A stretch of 46,949 bases of DNA from Oscillospiraceae bacterium (GCA_017411265.1 JAFRDL010000025.1:1-46949), one strand, 5' to 3'. Positions 1 through 8,356 are shown, numbered from the stretch's first letter. Notes: generated by a model from the letters alone, not told the origin. Numbers and translations are program-made.

Positions 1-1895
1 GACATGAACACAGCCATGGCAAACCCGGTGACGGACACGCCGCCCAGCAGACCGACCACGCCGGTGGGTCCCAGGATCAGACCGGTGGCCAGAGGAACGA
101 TGATCGCCAGCAGGGCCGGGGCCACCATCTCGTGAAGGGCACCCTTGGTGCACAGGGAGACGCACTTGGCATACTCGGGATCGGCTTTGTATTCCATGAT
201 GCCGGGGATCTCCCTGAACTGACGACGGACTTCCACGACGATGGACTGCGCCGCCTTCTGCACCGCGCTCATGGTGAAAGCGGAGAAGACGAAGGTCAGC
301 ATGGCGCCAACGAAGAGACCGACCAGAACGGTGGGGTTGGTCACGGAGAAGTTCAGCAGATCTTCCGTCCGGTTCTGGACGATGTTCACATAGGAGACGA
401 GCAGAGCCAGAGCGGTAAGAGAAGCGGAACCGATGGCGAAGCCCTTGCCGGTGGCGGCGGTGGTGTTGCCCAGACCGTCAAGAGCGTCGGTGCGCTCCCG
501 GACGTTCTCAGGCAGGCCGCTCATCTCGGCAATGCCGCCGGCGTTGTCGGCCACGGGGCCGTAAGCGTCGGTAGCCAGGGTGATGCCCAGGGTGGAGAGC
601 ATGCCGACGCCGGCGATGCCGATGCCGTACAGGCCCCGGTTAAAGGTCTCCGTAAAGTGACCGGCAGCGTCCACGATGGTCTTGCTGCCGCCGGCGGCGA
701 AGTAGCTGATGATAACGGCGGCGGCAACGATGAGGATGGAAGCCATCGTGGACTTCAGGCCCAGAGAGATGCCGCCGATGATAACGGTCGCGGAGCCGGT
801 TTCGGAAGCGGCAGCCAGTTCCTTGGTAGGCTTGTAGTTATCCGAGGTGTAGTACTCCGTGAAATAGCCGATGGCGGTGCCGCCGATCAGACCGCAGAGG
901 ATGGCGACGTAGACGCCCCAGCTGCCCAGGATCACGTAGGTGAGGGGAGCGGCGATCAGAGCGGCCAGGATCGCGGCGGTGTACGTGCCGGTCCGAAGGC
1001 TCTTCAGCAGGCTCAGAGGAGAGGCGTCCTCTTTGGTTTTTACCAGGAAGGAACCGATAATGGAGCAGACGATGCCGGTGAGGGCCAGGGCCATGGGAAG
1101 CAGCATCCCACGGAAGCCGTAGCCGCCCACGGCGCTCAGCGCGAAGGTGGCGAGAATGGAGCCCACATAGGACTCGTACAGGTCGGCGCCCATGCCGGCC
1201 ACGTCGCCCACGTTGTCGCCCACGTTGTCAGCGATGGTGGCGGGGTTGCGGGGGTCGTCCTCGGGGATGCCGGCTTCCACCTTGCCCACCAGGTCAGCGC
1301 CCACGTCGGCGGCCGTGGTGTAGATGCCGCCGCCCACACGGGCAAACAGCGCCATGAAGGAAGCGCCCATTCCGTTCATGACCATGATGTTGCCCAACAG
1401 GACAGGATCGGTCACATGGAAAGCATACCGCAGCAGGAAGAACCAAATGGTGATATCCAGCATGCCCAGACCAACCACGGTAAAGCCCATGACGGAGCCG
1501 GAGGAAAAGGCGACCCGCAGGCCCTTGTTCAGGCTCTCAGAGGCTGCCCAGGCGGTACGGGCGTTGGAGCTGGTGGCGATCTTCATGCCGATGAGTCCGG
1601 CCAGCATGGACCAGATACCGCCGGTCACGAAGGCAAACGGGGTAAACTTGGAGAGCATTCTTCCGCCGGAAGCAAACGCGATGATGAGAAGAATGACAAA
1701 CACCACGGCGAAAACCTTCAGAACGGTGGTATACTGCCGTTTCAGGTACGCATTGGCGCCCTCACGGATGGAGGCCGCGATCTTCTTCATCCTGTCGTTG
1801 CCTTCGGAGAACGAAAGGACTTTCTTTGCCTGGACGAGGGCAAAGAGACCGGCTATGACAGCGCCGACAAAGCCGATCCAAAACAGGTTTTCCAA
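1..1895 (-). CDS. hppA: Membrane-bound K+-dependent ion-translocating pyrophosphatase (3' end cut by window)
   Basis: Integral membrane pyrophosphatase that couples PPi hydrolysis to H+ or Na+ export. The protein starts at a TTG (MENLFWIGFVGAVIAGLFAL), with GAGGAG nine bases upstream; no in-frame ATG fits as well. The 631 codons in the window cover most of a family that is usually 660-700 residues, so a few dozen C-terminal residues lie outside. Visible landmarks are the substrate-binding motif DVGADLVGKVE near residue 200, the NPATIADNVGDNVGD acidic segment after it, and GLLGGVSVTGFAMAVFM at the window edge. GNTTAATGKGFA near residue 475 carries Ala where K+-independent enzymes carry Lys, so the K+-dependent subclass is expected. 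Whether it pumps H+ or Na+ cannot be decided from what I can see. It has its own promoter and stands alone on the minus strand. Confidence 0.96.
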   Translation of the reverse strand, partial: MENLFWIGFVGAVIAGLFALVQAKKVLSFSEGNDRMKKIAASIREGANAYLKRQYTTVLKVFAVVFVILLIIAFASGGRMLSKFTPFAFVTGGIWSMLAGLIGMKIATSSNARTAWAASESLNKGLRVAFSSGSVMGFTVVGLGMLDITIWFFLLRYAFHVTDPVLLGNIMVMNGMGASFMALFARVGGGIYTTAADVGADLVGKVEAGIPEDDPRNPATIADNVGDNVGDVAGMGADLYESYVGSILATFALSAVGGYGFRGMLLPMALALTGIVCSIIGSFLVKTKEDASPLSLLKSLRTGTYTAAILAALIAAPLTYVILGSWGVYVAILCGLIGGTAIGYFTEYYTSDNYKPTKELAAASETGSATVIIGGISLGLKSTMASILIVAAAVIISYFAAGGSKTIVDAAGHFTETFNRGLYGIGIAGVGMLSTLGITLATDAYGPVADNAGGIAEMSGLPENVRERTDALDGLGNTTAATGKGFAIGSASLTALALLVSYVNIVQNRTEDLLNFSVTNPTVLVGLFVGAMLTFVFSAFTMSAVQKAAQSIVVEVRRQFREIPGIMEYKADPEYAKCVSLCTKGALHEMVAPALLAIIVPLATGLILGPTGVVGLLGGVSVTGFAMAVFM

Positions 1896-1943
1896 AATAC
1901 TTCACTCCTCTTGATATTTCTTGGGGTCTCTTTGTAATTATCT

Positions 1944-1972
1944 ATTTTAATCTCTGCCATGGTTTTTTGCAA
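1944..1972 (-). promoter_or_regulatory. Sigma-A-type promoter of hppA
   Basis: Read on the minus strand: -35 TTGCAA (1967-1972), a 17-bp spacer and -10 TAAAAT (1944-1949). It lies about 50 bp before the TTG start, giving a leader of roughly 40 nt that ends in GAGGAG. Confidence 0.7.
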
Positions 1973-2094
1973 CAATAAATCCAAAAAATGATATACTTCT
2001 TTTACATAAAACATGGGATGATATATTTGCTTTTTAAATGGTTTATTTCGGAATGGCGGCTTTTGACCCTCCCAGGAGAGGGGGCGTTCGGGGA

Positions 2095-3162
2095 TCACGC
2101 GTAAAGATCCATATGTTTTTCACAAAGACGGTCTACGCCGCTGAAATCTACGTACGGTCTGTACAGCGCTTCCAGTTCGTCATGGAAGCCTTTTGCACGC
2201 TTCAAGGCGGCCTCGGCTTCCCGGAGGAGTCCGGACCGGAGCTCTTCGCACGCCCTTGCCGGTTCCGCGAGCGACCGGATCGCCTGTCTGTCCATCCGCG
2301 CGTCCAGACGGATCCGGTGCCGCACCCGGACGGGGATCGGCCGATTCCGGCACGAGGCGACAAAGGAGATGCCGCTTGCCGGCAGGATAACGGCCTCCGG
2401 TTCTTCCGGGGACAGGGGATCGGGACAGAGGACAGCCGGACAACCAAGCTCCCGGCTGCGGTCCAGAAGGCGCCGGAGAAAGACGCCGGCCAGACCGTAT
2501 TCGCTCTCCGCAGCCACGACCTGCCCCGATTCACCGACGGACTCCCAGAACGTGACCCGTCCCTGACACGTGAGAGCGGAGAGAAACCGGCGGCGGAGAG
2601 AAAAGCCCGGGCCCGCGGTCATTTCTCTGTCCGCCGCGGCGTCGGCCGCATCCCGGACCCGGCGAAGGACGTCGTTCGAAAGCAGCCCCGGCGTTTTTTC
2701 CGGCGCGCACAGCTCCGCCGCCCGGAGAAGCTCGTAGCATCGGGCGTACTGCTCCCGGTAAAGGGAGAACAGCCGATGGATCCCGGAGGCCTTTTGTTCC
2801 AGGCCGGGCTTGTAAAAGATGCTCAGATCCAGATATCTCCCGGACGCTCCCGGAAGGACCGGCTCCCGGACGTGGGGCGAGGTGGCGTCCACATACGCCG
2901 TACGGGCCTCCCGGATAAAGATCGCGTCCAGGGAGTCCGGATCTCCGGAGCAGGGAAAGCGGTCTGCGGTCTTTCCCGCGGCCGAGGCGGCGTCGGCCAC
3001 GCGGCGCATAAAGGTGGATTTCCCGTTGCCGGGTCCGCCCTTGATATACCAGACCGTATCCCCGGAAAGAGGGTCGGCCAGCTCGTCGTACAGGGAATAA
3101 AACCCCCGGGCCGTGTTGGCCCCCAGAAAAAAACGGACGGCGTTCTTCGATTCCATTTCCAT
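2095..3162 (-). CDS. P-loop ATPase of the PRK06851-like family
   Basis: A 355-residue soluble protein of unknown role. The N-terminal half contains a clear Walker A motif, GGPGNGKST, at about residues 42-50, preceded by FFLGANTARGFYSLYDEL. In this family that N-terminal pattern (GxNTxxGFYSxYD) is followed by an NTPase core. The segment AYVDATSPHVREPVLPGA fits the same family, in which a conserved Asp and His-Val-x-x-Pro follow the P-loop. The gene starts at ATG with a GAGGTGA ribosome binding site. It is divergent from the SRP RNA gene and is not obviously in an operon with hppA, which has its own promoter. No experimentally established function is known to me, and I infer none beyond ATP or GTP binding. 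Confidence 0.75.
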   Translation of the reverse strand: MEMESKNAVRFFLGANTARGFYSLYDELADPLSGDTVWYIKGGPGNGKSTFMRRVADAASAAGKTADRFPCSGDPDSLDAIFIREARTAYVDATSPHVREPVLPGASGRYLDLSIFYKPGLEQKASGIHRLFSLYREQYARCYELLRAAELCAPEKTPGLLSNDVLRRVRDAADAAADREMTAGPGFSLRRRFLSALTCQGRVTFWESVGESGQVVAAESEYGLAGVFLRRLLDRSRELGCPAVLCPDPLSPEEPEAVILPASGISFVASCRNRPIPVRVRHRIRLDARMDRQAIRSLAEPARACEELRSGLLREAEAALKRAKGFHDELEALYRPYVDFSGVDRLCEKHMDLYA

Positions 3163-3231
3163 TGCTTCTTCACCTCACTAATCGATGCTAAAGGATATGA
3201 CGCACACCGGGGAAAAGGAACAAATCCGCAC

Positions 3232-3260
3232 TTGATTATTTTCGGGCCGTACAGTATAAT
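3232..3260 (+). promoter_or_regulatory. Strong promoter of SRP RNA
   Basis: -35 TTGATT (3232-3237), 17-bp spacer, consensus -10 TATAAT (3255-3260). Expected transcription start is about 3267, at the base of the SRP RNA helix. No second promoter is visible before dnaX, so this one may also drive dnaX. Confidence 0.8.
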
Positions 3261-3267
3261 ACCTCCG

Positions 3268-3563
3268 CGGTCTTTGGCAAGGCTGCACTAGTCGGGGAGC
3301 TAGCGGTGCCCTGTTACCTGCAATCCGCTGCAGCAGGGATGAATTCCCGTTTTAGGGTATGCGATGTGCTGTCTGACGGCAGTAAGCGATATTGACGGTT
3401 TGGTCTCGCGCAACACGGCCCCGTGAACCATGTCAGGCGGGGAACCGAGCAGCATTAAGCGGAAAGCTGTGTGTGCCGTGAGGGTGCCGGGCCCGAGTTG
3501 GCTGCTGCTGTGCCGGGCATACCGCAGGATTCGAGGACGGGTGTGCAGTCTTGCCAAGGATCG
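3268..3563 (+). ncRNA. ffs: Signal recognition particle RNA, large (Alu-containing) bacterial type
   Basis: RNA core of the SRP, which binds Ffh and delivers ribosomes making membrane proteins to the translocon. The two ends pair: TTGGCAAGGCTGCAC near 3274 with GTGCAGTCTTGCCAA near 3543. The 5' part has the conserved Alu-domain text GGTGCCCTGTTACC and CAATCCGCTGCAGCAGGG (about 3305-3340). The Ffh-binding hairpin is at about 3424-3458, with ACCATGTCAGG on one side and the GGGGAACCGAGCAGCATTAA loop side on the other. The length of about 295 nt matches the 270-nt-class Bacillus/Clostridium SRP RNA. It lies directly upstream of dnaX, a common Firmicutes arrangement. End positions are estimated to within a few bases. 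Confidence 0.93.
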
Positions 3564-3569
3564 TTTTTT
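3541..3569 (+). terminator. SRP RNA 3' end with T-run
   Basis: The terminal strand of the SRP closing helix (GTGTGCAGTCTTGCCAAGG) is followed within four bases by TTTTTT (3564-3569). The closing helix itself can therefore act as the terminator stem. dnaX begins only 31 bases further on. Confidence 0.55.
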
Positions 3570-3600
3570 CGTCCGTCACGGAAAGGGAGAGGTGCTGTCA

Positions 3601-5211
3601 TTGTACGAGGCGCTTTACCGAAAATACCGTCCGAAGACCTTTGACGACGTCGTCGGGCAGGAATACATCACGGAGACGCTGAAAAACCAGGTCCGTACCG
3701 GGCGGCTCAGCCATGCCTATCTCTTTATCGGCACCCGGGGGACCGGTAAGACCACCTGTGCCAGGATCCTGGCCAAGGCGGTGAACTGCGAGCATCCCGT
3801 GGACGGGAATCCGTGCAACCAGTGCGCCGCCTGCCGCGGGATCGAGGACGGCTCCATCCTGGATGTGGTGGAGATGGACGCCGCCTCCAACAACGGCGTG
3901 GACGACGTTCGCCTTCTTCGGGAGGAGGCCGTATTTTCCCCCACGACGGTCCGGAAAAGAGTCTATATCATCGATGAGGTCCATATGCTCTCCAAGCCGG
4001 CGTTCAACGCGCTGCTGAAGATCCTGGAGGAGCCGCCCGCCCATCTGATGTTTATCCTCGCGACCACAGAGCTGAACAAGGTCCTTCCCACGATCCTTTC
4101 CCGGTGTCAGCGTCACAGCTTCCGCCGGTTGGACAGCGAGACCATCGCCAGGCGCCTCGCCTGGGTGGCGGAGCAGGAGGGGATCACGCTGGAGGCGGAC
4201 GCGGCCCGGCTCCTGGGGCGTCTGGCGGACGGCGGGATGCGGGACGGGCTCTCTCTGCTGGACCAGTGTGCCTCCTCGGAGAGAGTGGACACCGCAGCCG
4301 TCCTCCACGGCATGGGTCTGGCCGGAGCCGTCCGAACGCTGTCTCTGGCGGAGAGCGTGCTGCGCCGTGACGTTTCCGGCGCCCTGAGCCAGTTCGGAGC
4401 CCTCTGGCAGGACGGCAAGGATCCTTCCACGCTGATGGGGGAGCTGGCCGGCCTGTTCCGGGACGCCCTTCTTCTCCGGCTGGCGCCGGAGGGGGGAAAG
4501 GGCCTTCTCTCCGGCATGTACGGGGAGGACGCGCTCCGGACCATCCGTCTCAGCGACAGCGGTCTTCTCTGGCTGCTGAACACCATTCAGAAATACCAGT
4601 CCGCTATGGCCGGCGCCTCCAACCCGCGTCTCCAGGGGGAGCTGTGTCTGGTGGAGCTTTGCGGCGTGAACGCGGAACCGGTTTCCGGGCCCGATCCCGT
4701 TCCGGCAGAGAAACGGGCGGACCCCGGTCCTGAAAACAGACCTGTTTTCAGCGAACGGCCGGTTGAGGCCGCACCGGCGCCTCCCACGGAGCCGGCTCGG
4801 GAAATGGAACAGGAGCCGGAGCCCGAGACAGAGAGCCCGGAACCGGAAAAGGGTGTGCCCGCGCCTGTGTCGGAAACGCCGGATCCCCGGCCGACGACGG
4901 ATTTTTCCTGGGTCGAAGCGATGGAGGCGCTGCGCGGCGATTTCACTCCGGGCGTTTTCCATATGCTGCTGGACCCCGCCCAGACGGCGGGCGAGCTTTA
5001 CGGCAGCGAGCTTGTTCTTCGCCTCCAGCCGGGCTTCGTGACCGGGGTCGTGAACACGCCGGACAACATCAACCGCATCCGGCAGGGGCTGACCAGAGTG
5101 CTGGGGAGGCCGATCCAGATCCGGCTGGAACCGTTGGAAGAGGACATCCGGGAAAAGAACAGCAAACTGGACATGCTGAGCCAGCAGTTCGGCAATGTCA
5201 CCATCCGATAA
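3601..5211 (+). CDS. dnaX: DNA polymerase III subunit gamma/tau
   Basis: Clamp-loader ATPase that loads the sliding clamp and organises the replisome. I place the start at TTG 3601 (LYEALYRKYRPKTFDDVVGQ), eight bases after AGGGAGAGG; the open frame continues upstream only through the SRP RNA. The 536-residue product has Walker A GTRGTGKTTC (about 45-54), a zinc module with four Cys between CEHPVDGNPCNQCAAC, Walker B VYIIDEVHML, sensor-1 ATTEL and the arginine finger SRCQRHSF. A Pro/Glu-rich linker (about 365-430) joins the AAA+ core to a short C-terminal domain. It is followed 15 bp later by ybaB, as usual, but recR, which commonly comes next, is absent. No promoter is visible between the SRP RNA and the start. 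Confidence 0.96.
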   Translation: MYEALYRKYRPKTFDDVVGQEYITETLKNQVRTGRLSHAYLFIGTRGTGKTTCARILAKAVNCEHPVDGNPCNQCAACRGIEDGSILDVVEMDAASNNGVDDVRLLREEAVFSPTTVRKRVYIIDEVHMLSKPAFNALLKILEEPPAHLMFILATTELNKVLPTILSRCQRHSFRRLDSETIARRLAWVAEQEGITLEADAARLLGRLADGGMRDGLSLLDQCASSERVDTAAVLHGMGLAGAVRTLSLAESVLRRDVSGALSQFGALWQDGKDPSTLMGELAGLFRDALLLRLAPEGGKGLLSGMYGEDALRTIRLSDSGLLWLLNTIQKYQSAMAGASNPRLQGELCLVELCGVNAEPVSGPDPVPAEKRADPGPENRPVFSERPVEAAPAPPTEPAREMEQEPEPETESPEPEKGVPAPVSETPDPRPTTDFSWVEAMEALRGDFTPGVFHMLLDPAQTAGELYGSELVLRLQPGFVTGVVNTPDNINRIRQGLTRVLGRPIQIRLEPLEEDIREKNSKLDMLSQQFGNVTIR

Positions 5212-5226
5212 AAAGGAGAGAGGATC

Positions 5227-5595
5227 ATGGCAAAAGGTTACAGAGGCGGCGGATACGGCGGCATGGGCAGCATGGGCGGTTCCATGCGCCAGAACGACCT
5301 GATGAAGCAGGCCCAGAAGATGCAGCAGGATATGCTCAAAATGCAGGAGGAGCTGGAAAACAGGACCTACACGGCCACCGCCGGCGGCGGCGTCGTCACC
5401 GCGGAGGTCAGCGGGAAGCGGGAGCTGACCGCGCTCACCATCGATCCCGAGGCGGTGGATCCCGACGACGTGGAGATGCTCCAGGACATGATCATCGCGG
5501 CCGTCAACGCGGCGCTTCGCGATGCGGAGAAGACCGCCAGCGAGAATATGGCGAAGGTGACCGGCGGGCTGGGAGGACTGGGTCTCGGGTTTTGA
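5227..5595 (+). CDS. ybaB: YbaB/EbfC family nucleoid-associated protein
   Basis: Small DNA-binding protein that forms dimers and is conserved next to dnaX. The 122-residue product has a Gly/Met-rich N-terminal tail of about 25 residues (RGGGYGGMGSMGGSM), longer than in Escherichia coli. It continues with the family core: an amphipathic helix (LMKQAQKMQQDMLKMQEEL), then the beta segment GGGVVTAEVSGKRELTALTIDP and the helix VEMLQDMIIAAVNAALRDAE. It ends in the usual Gly-rich tail (GGLGGLGLGF). The start ATG has AAAAGGAGAG just upstream. Cotranscription with dnaX is likely from the 15-bp gap. Confidence 0.95.
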   Translation: MAKGYRGGGYGGMGSMGGSMRQNDLMKQAQKMQQDMLKMQEELENRTYTATAGGGVVTAEVSGKRELTALTIDPEAVDPDDVEMLQDMIIAAVNAALRDAEKTASENMAKVTGGLGGLGLGF

Positions 5596-5647
5596 GCCGG
5601 GGACGGTACGGATGGATTGATCAACACAGACAGATGGAGATGATCGC

Positions 5648-6367
5648 ATGAAAAAGATCTCCGACACGATCCGAAAACTGAAGAATACCACCTGCAGCGT
5701 CGTTGTGGTCGCCGCCGGGTCCTCTACCCGCATGGGGGAGGACAAGCTGTTCATGGACCTGTGCGGCAAGCCCGTTCTGGAGCGTACGCTCCGCGCGCTC
5801 AGCGACTGCCAGTGCGTGGACGAGATCGTTCTCGTCACCCGGGAGGAGATCCTGGAAAAGGCGGCGGACCTCTGTCACGACAACCGGCTGGCCAAAGTCA
5901 CCAAGGTGGTCATCGGCGGCAAGAGCCGCAACGAATCTGCCCTGGCCGGGCTTTCCGAGATCCGTCGTGACGCGAAGCTGGTATTGATCCATGACGGCGC
6001 CCGTCCTCTGGTTACGGAGGAGATCGTCCGGGACGCCATGCACACCGCTGCGCTGTATAAGTGCGCTGCTCCCGCCGTGCCTTTGACGGACACCGTAAAG
6101 GAAACCGATGACGGGAGCGTAGTCCGTACGCTGGACCGCAGCCGGCTCGCCGCCGTCCAGACGCCCCAGGCCTTCGTCCCGGAGATCATCAAGGCTGCGC
6201 TGACGCTGGCGGTGAAGAACGGCGTGGACTACACCGACGACTGCGCCGCGGTGGAGGCGATGGGCGTTCCCGTGCGGCTTTCCGCGGGCAGTCCGGAGAA
6301 TATCAAGATCACCCGGCCTCTGGACATCCCGACGGCGGAGGCCATCCTGAGAAGCCGTGGGGAGTAA
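5648..6367 (+). CDS. ispD: 2-C-methyl-D-erythritol 4-phosphate cytidylyltransferase
   Basis: Third step of the MEP isoprenoid pathway: CTP plus methylerythritol phosphate gives CDP-methylerythritol. The nucleotide-binding N-terminus is clear ([27 protein letters not shown]), as are [10 protein letters not shown] in the middle and the RTLDRS and QTPQAF segments. At 239 residues it has the normal family length. It overlaps ispF by 11 bp, so the two consecutive-pathway enzymes are translationally coupled. The start ATG at 5648 follows GGAGATGA. Confidence 0.96.
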   Translation: MKKISDTIRKLKNTTCSVVVVAAGSSTRMGEDKLFMDLCGKPVLERTLRALSDCQCVDEIVLVTREEILEKAADLCHDNRLAKVTKVVIGGKSRNESALAGLSEIRRDAKLVLIHDGARPLVTEEIVRDAMHTAALYKCAAPAVPLTDTVKETDDGSVVRTLDRSRLAAVQTPQAFVPEIIKAALTLAVKNGVDYTDDCAAVEAMGVPVRLSAGSPENIKITRPLDIPTAEAILRSRGE

Positions 6368-6842
6368 GCTGCGAATCGGCCAGGGGTATGACGTCCACCG
6401 CCTGGCGGCCGATCGGAAACTGATTCTGGGCGGGGTGACCATCCCCTGGGAAATGGGGCTGTTGGGACACTCCGATGCGGACGTCCTTGTCCATGCGATC
6501 ATGGACGCCCTGTTGGGCGCCGCCGCGCTGGGCGACATCGGCGGCATGTTCCCGGACTCGGATCCCCGGTACGCGGGGGCGGACAGTCTGGAGCTCCTGC
6601 GCGCTGTCTGCACGCGTCTGGCGGAAAACGGCTGGGAGATCGTGAACGTGGATTCCACCGTCGTGGCTCAGCGCCCGAAGCTGGCGCCGCATATCCCGGA
6701 GATGCGGCGGCGGATCGCCGGAGCAATGGGGGTGGAGCCCGAGCAGATCGGCGTCAAGGCCACCACCGAGGAACATCTTGGCTTCACCGGCCGGGGAGAG
6801 GGAATCTCCGCCATGGCCGTCGCGCTTCTGGAGCGCAGGTAA
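6357..6842 (+). CDS. ispF: 2-C-methyl-D-erythritol 2,4-cyclodiphosphate synthase
   Basis: Cyclises CDP-methylerythritol phosphate in the MEP pathway, acting two steps after IspD. It starts at GTG inside ispD. The metal-binding residues are present: GYDVHRL (Asp and His near residues 11-13) and [27 protein letters not shown] and [16 protein letters not shown] complete the family signature. The 161-residue length is standard. It is the last gene before a hairpin that probably ends or insulates this transcript. Confidence 0.96.
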   Translation: MGSKLRIGQGYDVHRLAADRKLILGGVTIPWEMGLLGHSDADVLVHAIMDALLGAAALGDIGGMFPDSDPRYAGADSLELLRAVCTRLAENGWEIVNVDSTVVAQRPKLAPHIPEMRRRIAGAMGVEPEQIGVKATTEEHLGFTGRGEGISAMAVALLERR

Positions 6843-6851
6843 ACGGATCCG

Positions 6852-6896
6852 ATCCCTCCGCATAGAATGGAGCGCTATCCATTCTTGCGGAGGGAT
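6852..6896 (+). promoter_or_regulatory. Hairpin with -10-like element at its loop and RBS in its right arm
   Basis: Left arm 6852-6871, six-base loop GCGCTA (6872-6877), right arm 6878-6896. The stem is 19 bp with one bulged T. The left arm carries CCCTCC followed by CATAGAAT (6861-6868), which fits the sporulation sigma -10 pattern CATAnnnT. The right arm contains the GGAGGG ribosome binding site for the gene at 6901. A start about seven bases after the -10 would fall in the loop, so locally started RNA would lack the anti-RBS arm. The -35 (near GGTAAAC, 6838-6844) is weak. Confidence 0.55.
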
Positions 6897-6900
6897 TATC

Positions 6901-7149
6901 ATGTCTGCCTATATCGTTTTTCCCACCCTTTTGCAGGCGCAGCGCGGCTTTTATGCGGTGAGCCGGAAAGGGATCCCGGCGCAGGTGGTCAAGGCGCCCC
7001 GCTCACTGGAGGAGAAGGGATGTGCCTACGCACTCCGCCTGGCGGAGAAATGGCGCGGAGACGCCGTCGCCTGCCTGTCGGACGACCGGATCCGGCACGG
7101 ACGCGTTTTTGTCCGCCGCGGCGAGAAATACCGGGAGGCGGAGGAATGA
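6901..7149 (+). CDS. DUF3343 domain protein (putative Se/S carrier-like)
   Basis: An 82-residue protein that begins AYIVFPTLLQAQRGFYAVSRKGIPAQVVKAPRSL, the usual DUF3343 opening (a short beta-alpha-beta unit). It also has Cys residues in EKGCAYALRL and VACLSDD. Family members usually sit directly next to a cysteine-desulfurase-like aminotransferase, as here: its TGA overlaps the next ATG (ATGA). A sulfur- or selenium-handling partnership is inferred from that pairing; the chemistry is not proven. The start has GGAGGG six bases upstream, inside the right arm of a strong hairpin. A sporulation-type -10 in that hairpin suggests expression separate from ispF. Confidence 0.8.
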   Translation: MSAYIVFPTLLQAQRGFYAVSRKGIPAQVVKAPRSLEEKGCAYALRLAEKWRGDAVACLSDDRIRHGRVFVRRGEKYREAEE

Positions 7150-8258
7150 TCTATCTGGACAGCGCGGCCACGTCCCTTCAGAAGCCGCCGTCCGTGGGAA
7201 TCGCCATGCTGCAGGCTTTGCGGGCCTGCGCAAGCCCGGGAAGAGGGGTGCACGCTCCCGCGATGAGGGCGGCGGAAACGGCGCTGCGCTGCCGGGAGGA
7301 GGCCGCCGCTCTTTTTCATATGCCGGAGCCGGAGAACGTGGTATTCACCCATAACGCCACCCATGGCCTGAACATCGCCATCCGATCCCTGGTAAAGCCC
7401 GGGATGCCCGTGGCGGTCTCCGGATTCGAGCACAACGCCGTGATGCGTCCTCTTTATGCTCTCGGTGCGGAGATCCGGACGGCGGAGGCCCCGCTGTTCG
7501 ATCCGGAAGGAACGGTCGAGGCGTTCCGCCGTGTCCTGCCGGGAGCTGGAGCGGCGGTCTGCACCCACGTTTCCAACGTGTTCGGCTATCGCCTCCCCCT
7601 CTATAAGATCGCGGAGGCGTGCCGGGAGAGCGGTGTTCCGCTGATCGTGGACGCGGCCCAGAGCGCGGGGAGCGAGGAGCTGGATTTTCCCCGGACCGGC
7701 GCCGCCTTCTGCGCCATGCCGGGACACAAGGGCCTTTTGGGTCCGCAGGGGACAGGGCTGCTGCTGTGCCGCGCCGGGGGATTGCCGCTGCTCTTCGGCG
7801 GCACCGGCGGCGGGAGCGAGAGCAGGGATATGCCCCCGGATCTGCCGGACCGCCTGGAAGCCGGTACGCTGAATATCTGCGGGATCGCCGGCCTTCTGGA
7901 GGGGATCCGGTATGTGCGGACACAGACGCCCCGCGCCGTCGGAGAGCGGGAAACCGCTCTCCGGGAGGAGCTGTCGGACGGCCTCCGATCGTTGGCGGGA
8001 CTGCGTCTCTATACCGGCGGAGAGCAGAGGGGGATCCTGTCCGTCGTACCGGAAGCCATGAGCTGCGAGGAGCTGGCGGAGCGGCTGAATACAGACGGCG
8101 TATACGTACGGTCCGGACTTCACTGCGCCCCGGCGGCACACCGTTCGGCGGGCACTCTTTCCACCGGCACCGTGAGAATGAGCGTTTCTTCCTTCAACTC
8201 GGAGGAGGAGATCCGGCAGGTCCTTGCGCGGATGGAAAAATATTTCAAAAAAGCGTAA
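7146..8258 (+). CDS. Cysteine desulfurase family protein (class V aminotransferase)
   Basis: PLP enzyme predicted to take sulfur from cysteine (or selenium from selenocysteine) as an enzyme-bound persulfide. The N-terminus MIYLDSAATSLQKPPSV is diagnostic. VVFTHNATHGLNIAI and VDAAQSAG bind PLP, the Schiff-base Lys is in MPGHKGLLGPQGTG, and the active-site Cys is in VRSGLHCAPAAHR near the C-terminus, placing it in the SufS-like group. The product has 370 residues. The ATG at 7146 overlaps the preceding DUF3343 stop, so I reject the in-frame extension upstream. No scaffold gene (SufU/IscU) is adjacent, so a dedicated role with DUF3343 is more likely than general Fe-S assembly. Confidence 0.88.
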   Translation: MIYLDSAATSLQKPPSVGIAMLQALRACASPGRGVHAPAMRAAETALRCREEAAALFHMPEPENVVFTHNATHGLNIAIRSLVKPGMPVAVSGFEHNAVMRPLYALGAEIRTAEAPLFDPEGTVEAFRRVLPGAGAAVCTHVSNVFGYRLPLYKIAEACRESGVPLIVDAAQSAGSEELDFPRTGAAFCAMPGHKGLLGPQGTGLLLCRAGGLPLLFGGTGGGSESRDMPPDLPDRLEAGTLNICGIAGLLEGIRYVRTQTPRAVGERETALREELSDGLRSLAGLRLYTGGEQRGILSVVPEAMSCEELAERLNTDGVYVRSGLHCAPAAHRSAGTLSTGTVRMSVSSFNSEEEIRQVLARMEKYFKKA

Positions 8259-8276
8259 CAAACTGTAACCATTTGT

Positions 8277-8305
8277 TTGCTATTATAATAAAGATAACGT
8301 ATAAT
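8277..8305 (+). promoter_or_regulatory. Sigma-A-type promoter of the cdaA operon
   Basis: -35 TTGCTA (8277-8282), 17-bp spacer, -10 TATAAT (8300-8305). It sits about 50 bp before cdaA and is the only clear promoter ahead of the 16-gene run that ends at 24207. Confidence 0.7.
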
Positions 8306-8356
8306 GAACAAAAAGATGCTATGAAAATTCTATTGCGACAGATTTGAGGGGTGACC

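Noticed and set aside
132-1937. Long open frame on the plus strand opposite hppA
   Set aside because: It is antisense to a clear membrane pyrophosphatase with intact motifs. The translation is Gly/His/Asp-rich low-complexity text, as expected from GC-rich codon bias on the other strand.
3430-3600. In-frame upstream extension of dnaX
   Set aside because: It runs through the SRP RNA. The conserved DnaX N-terminus begins at the TTG at 3601 with its own RBS.
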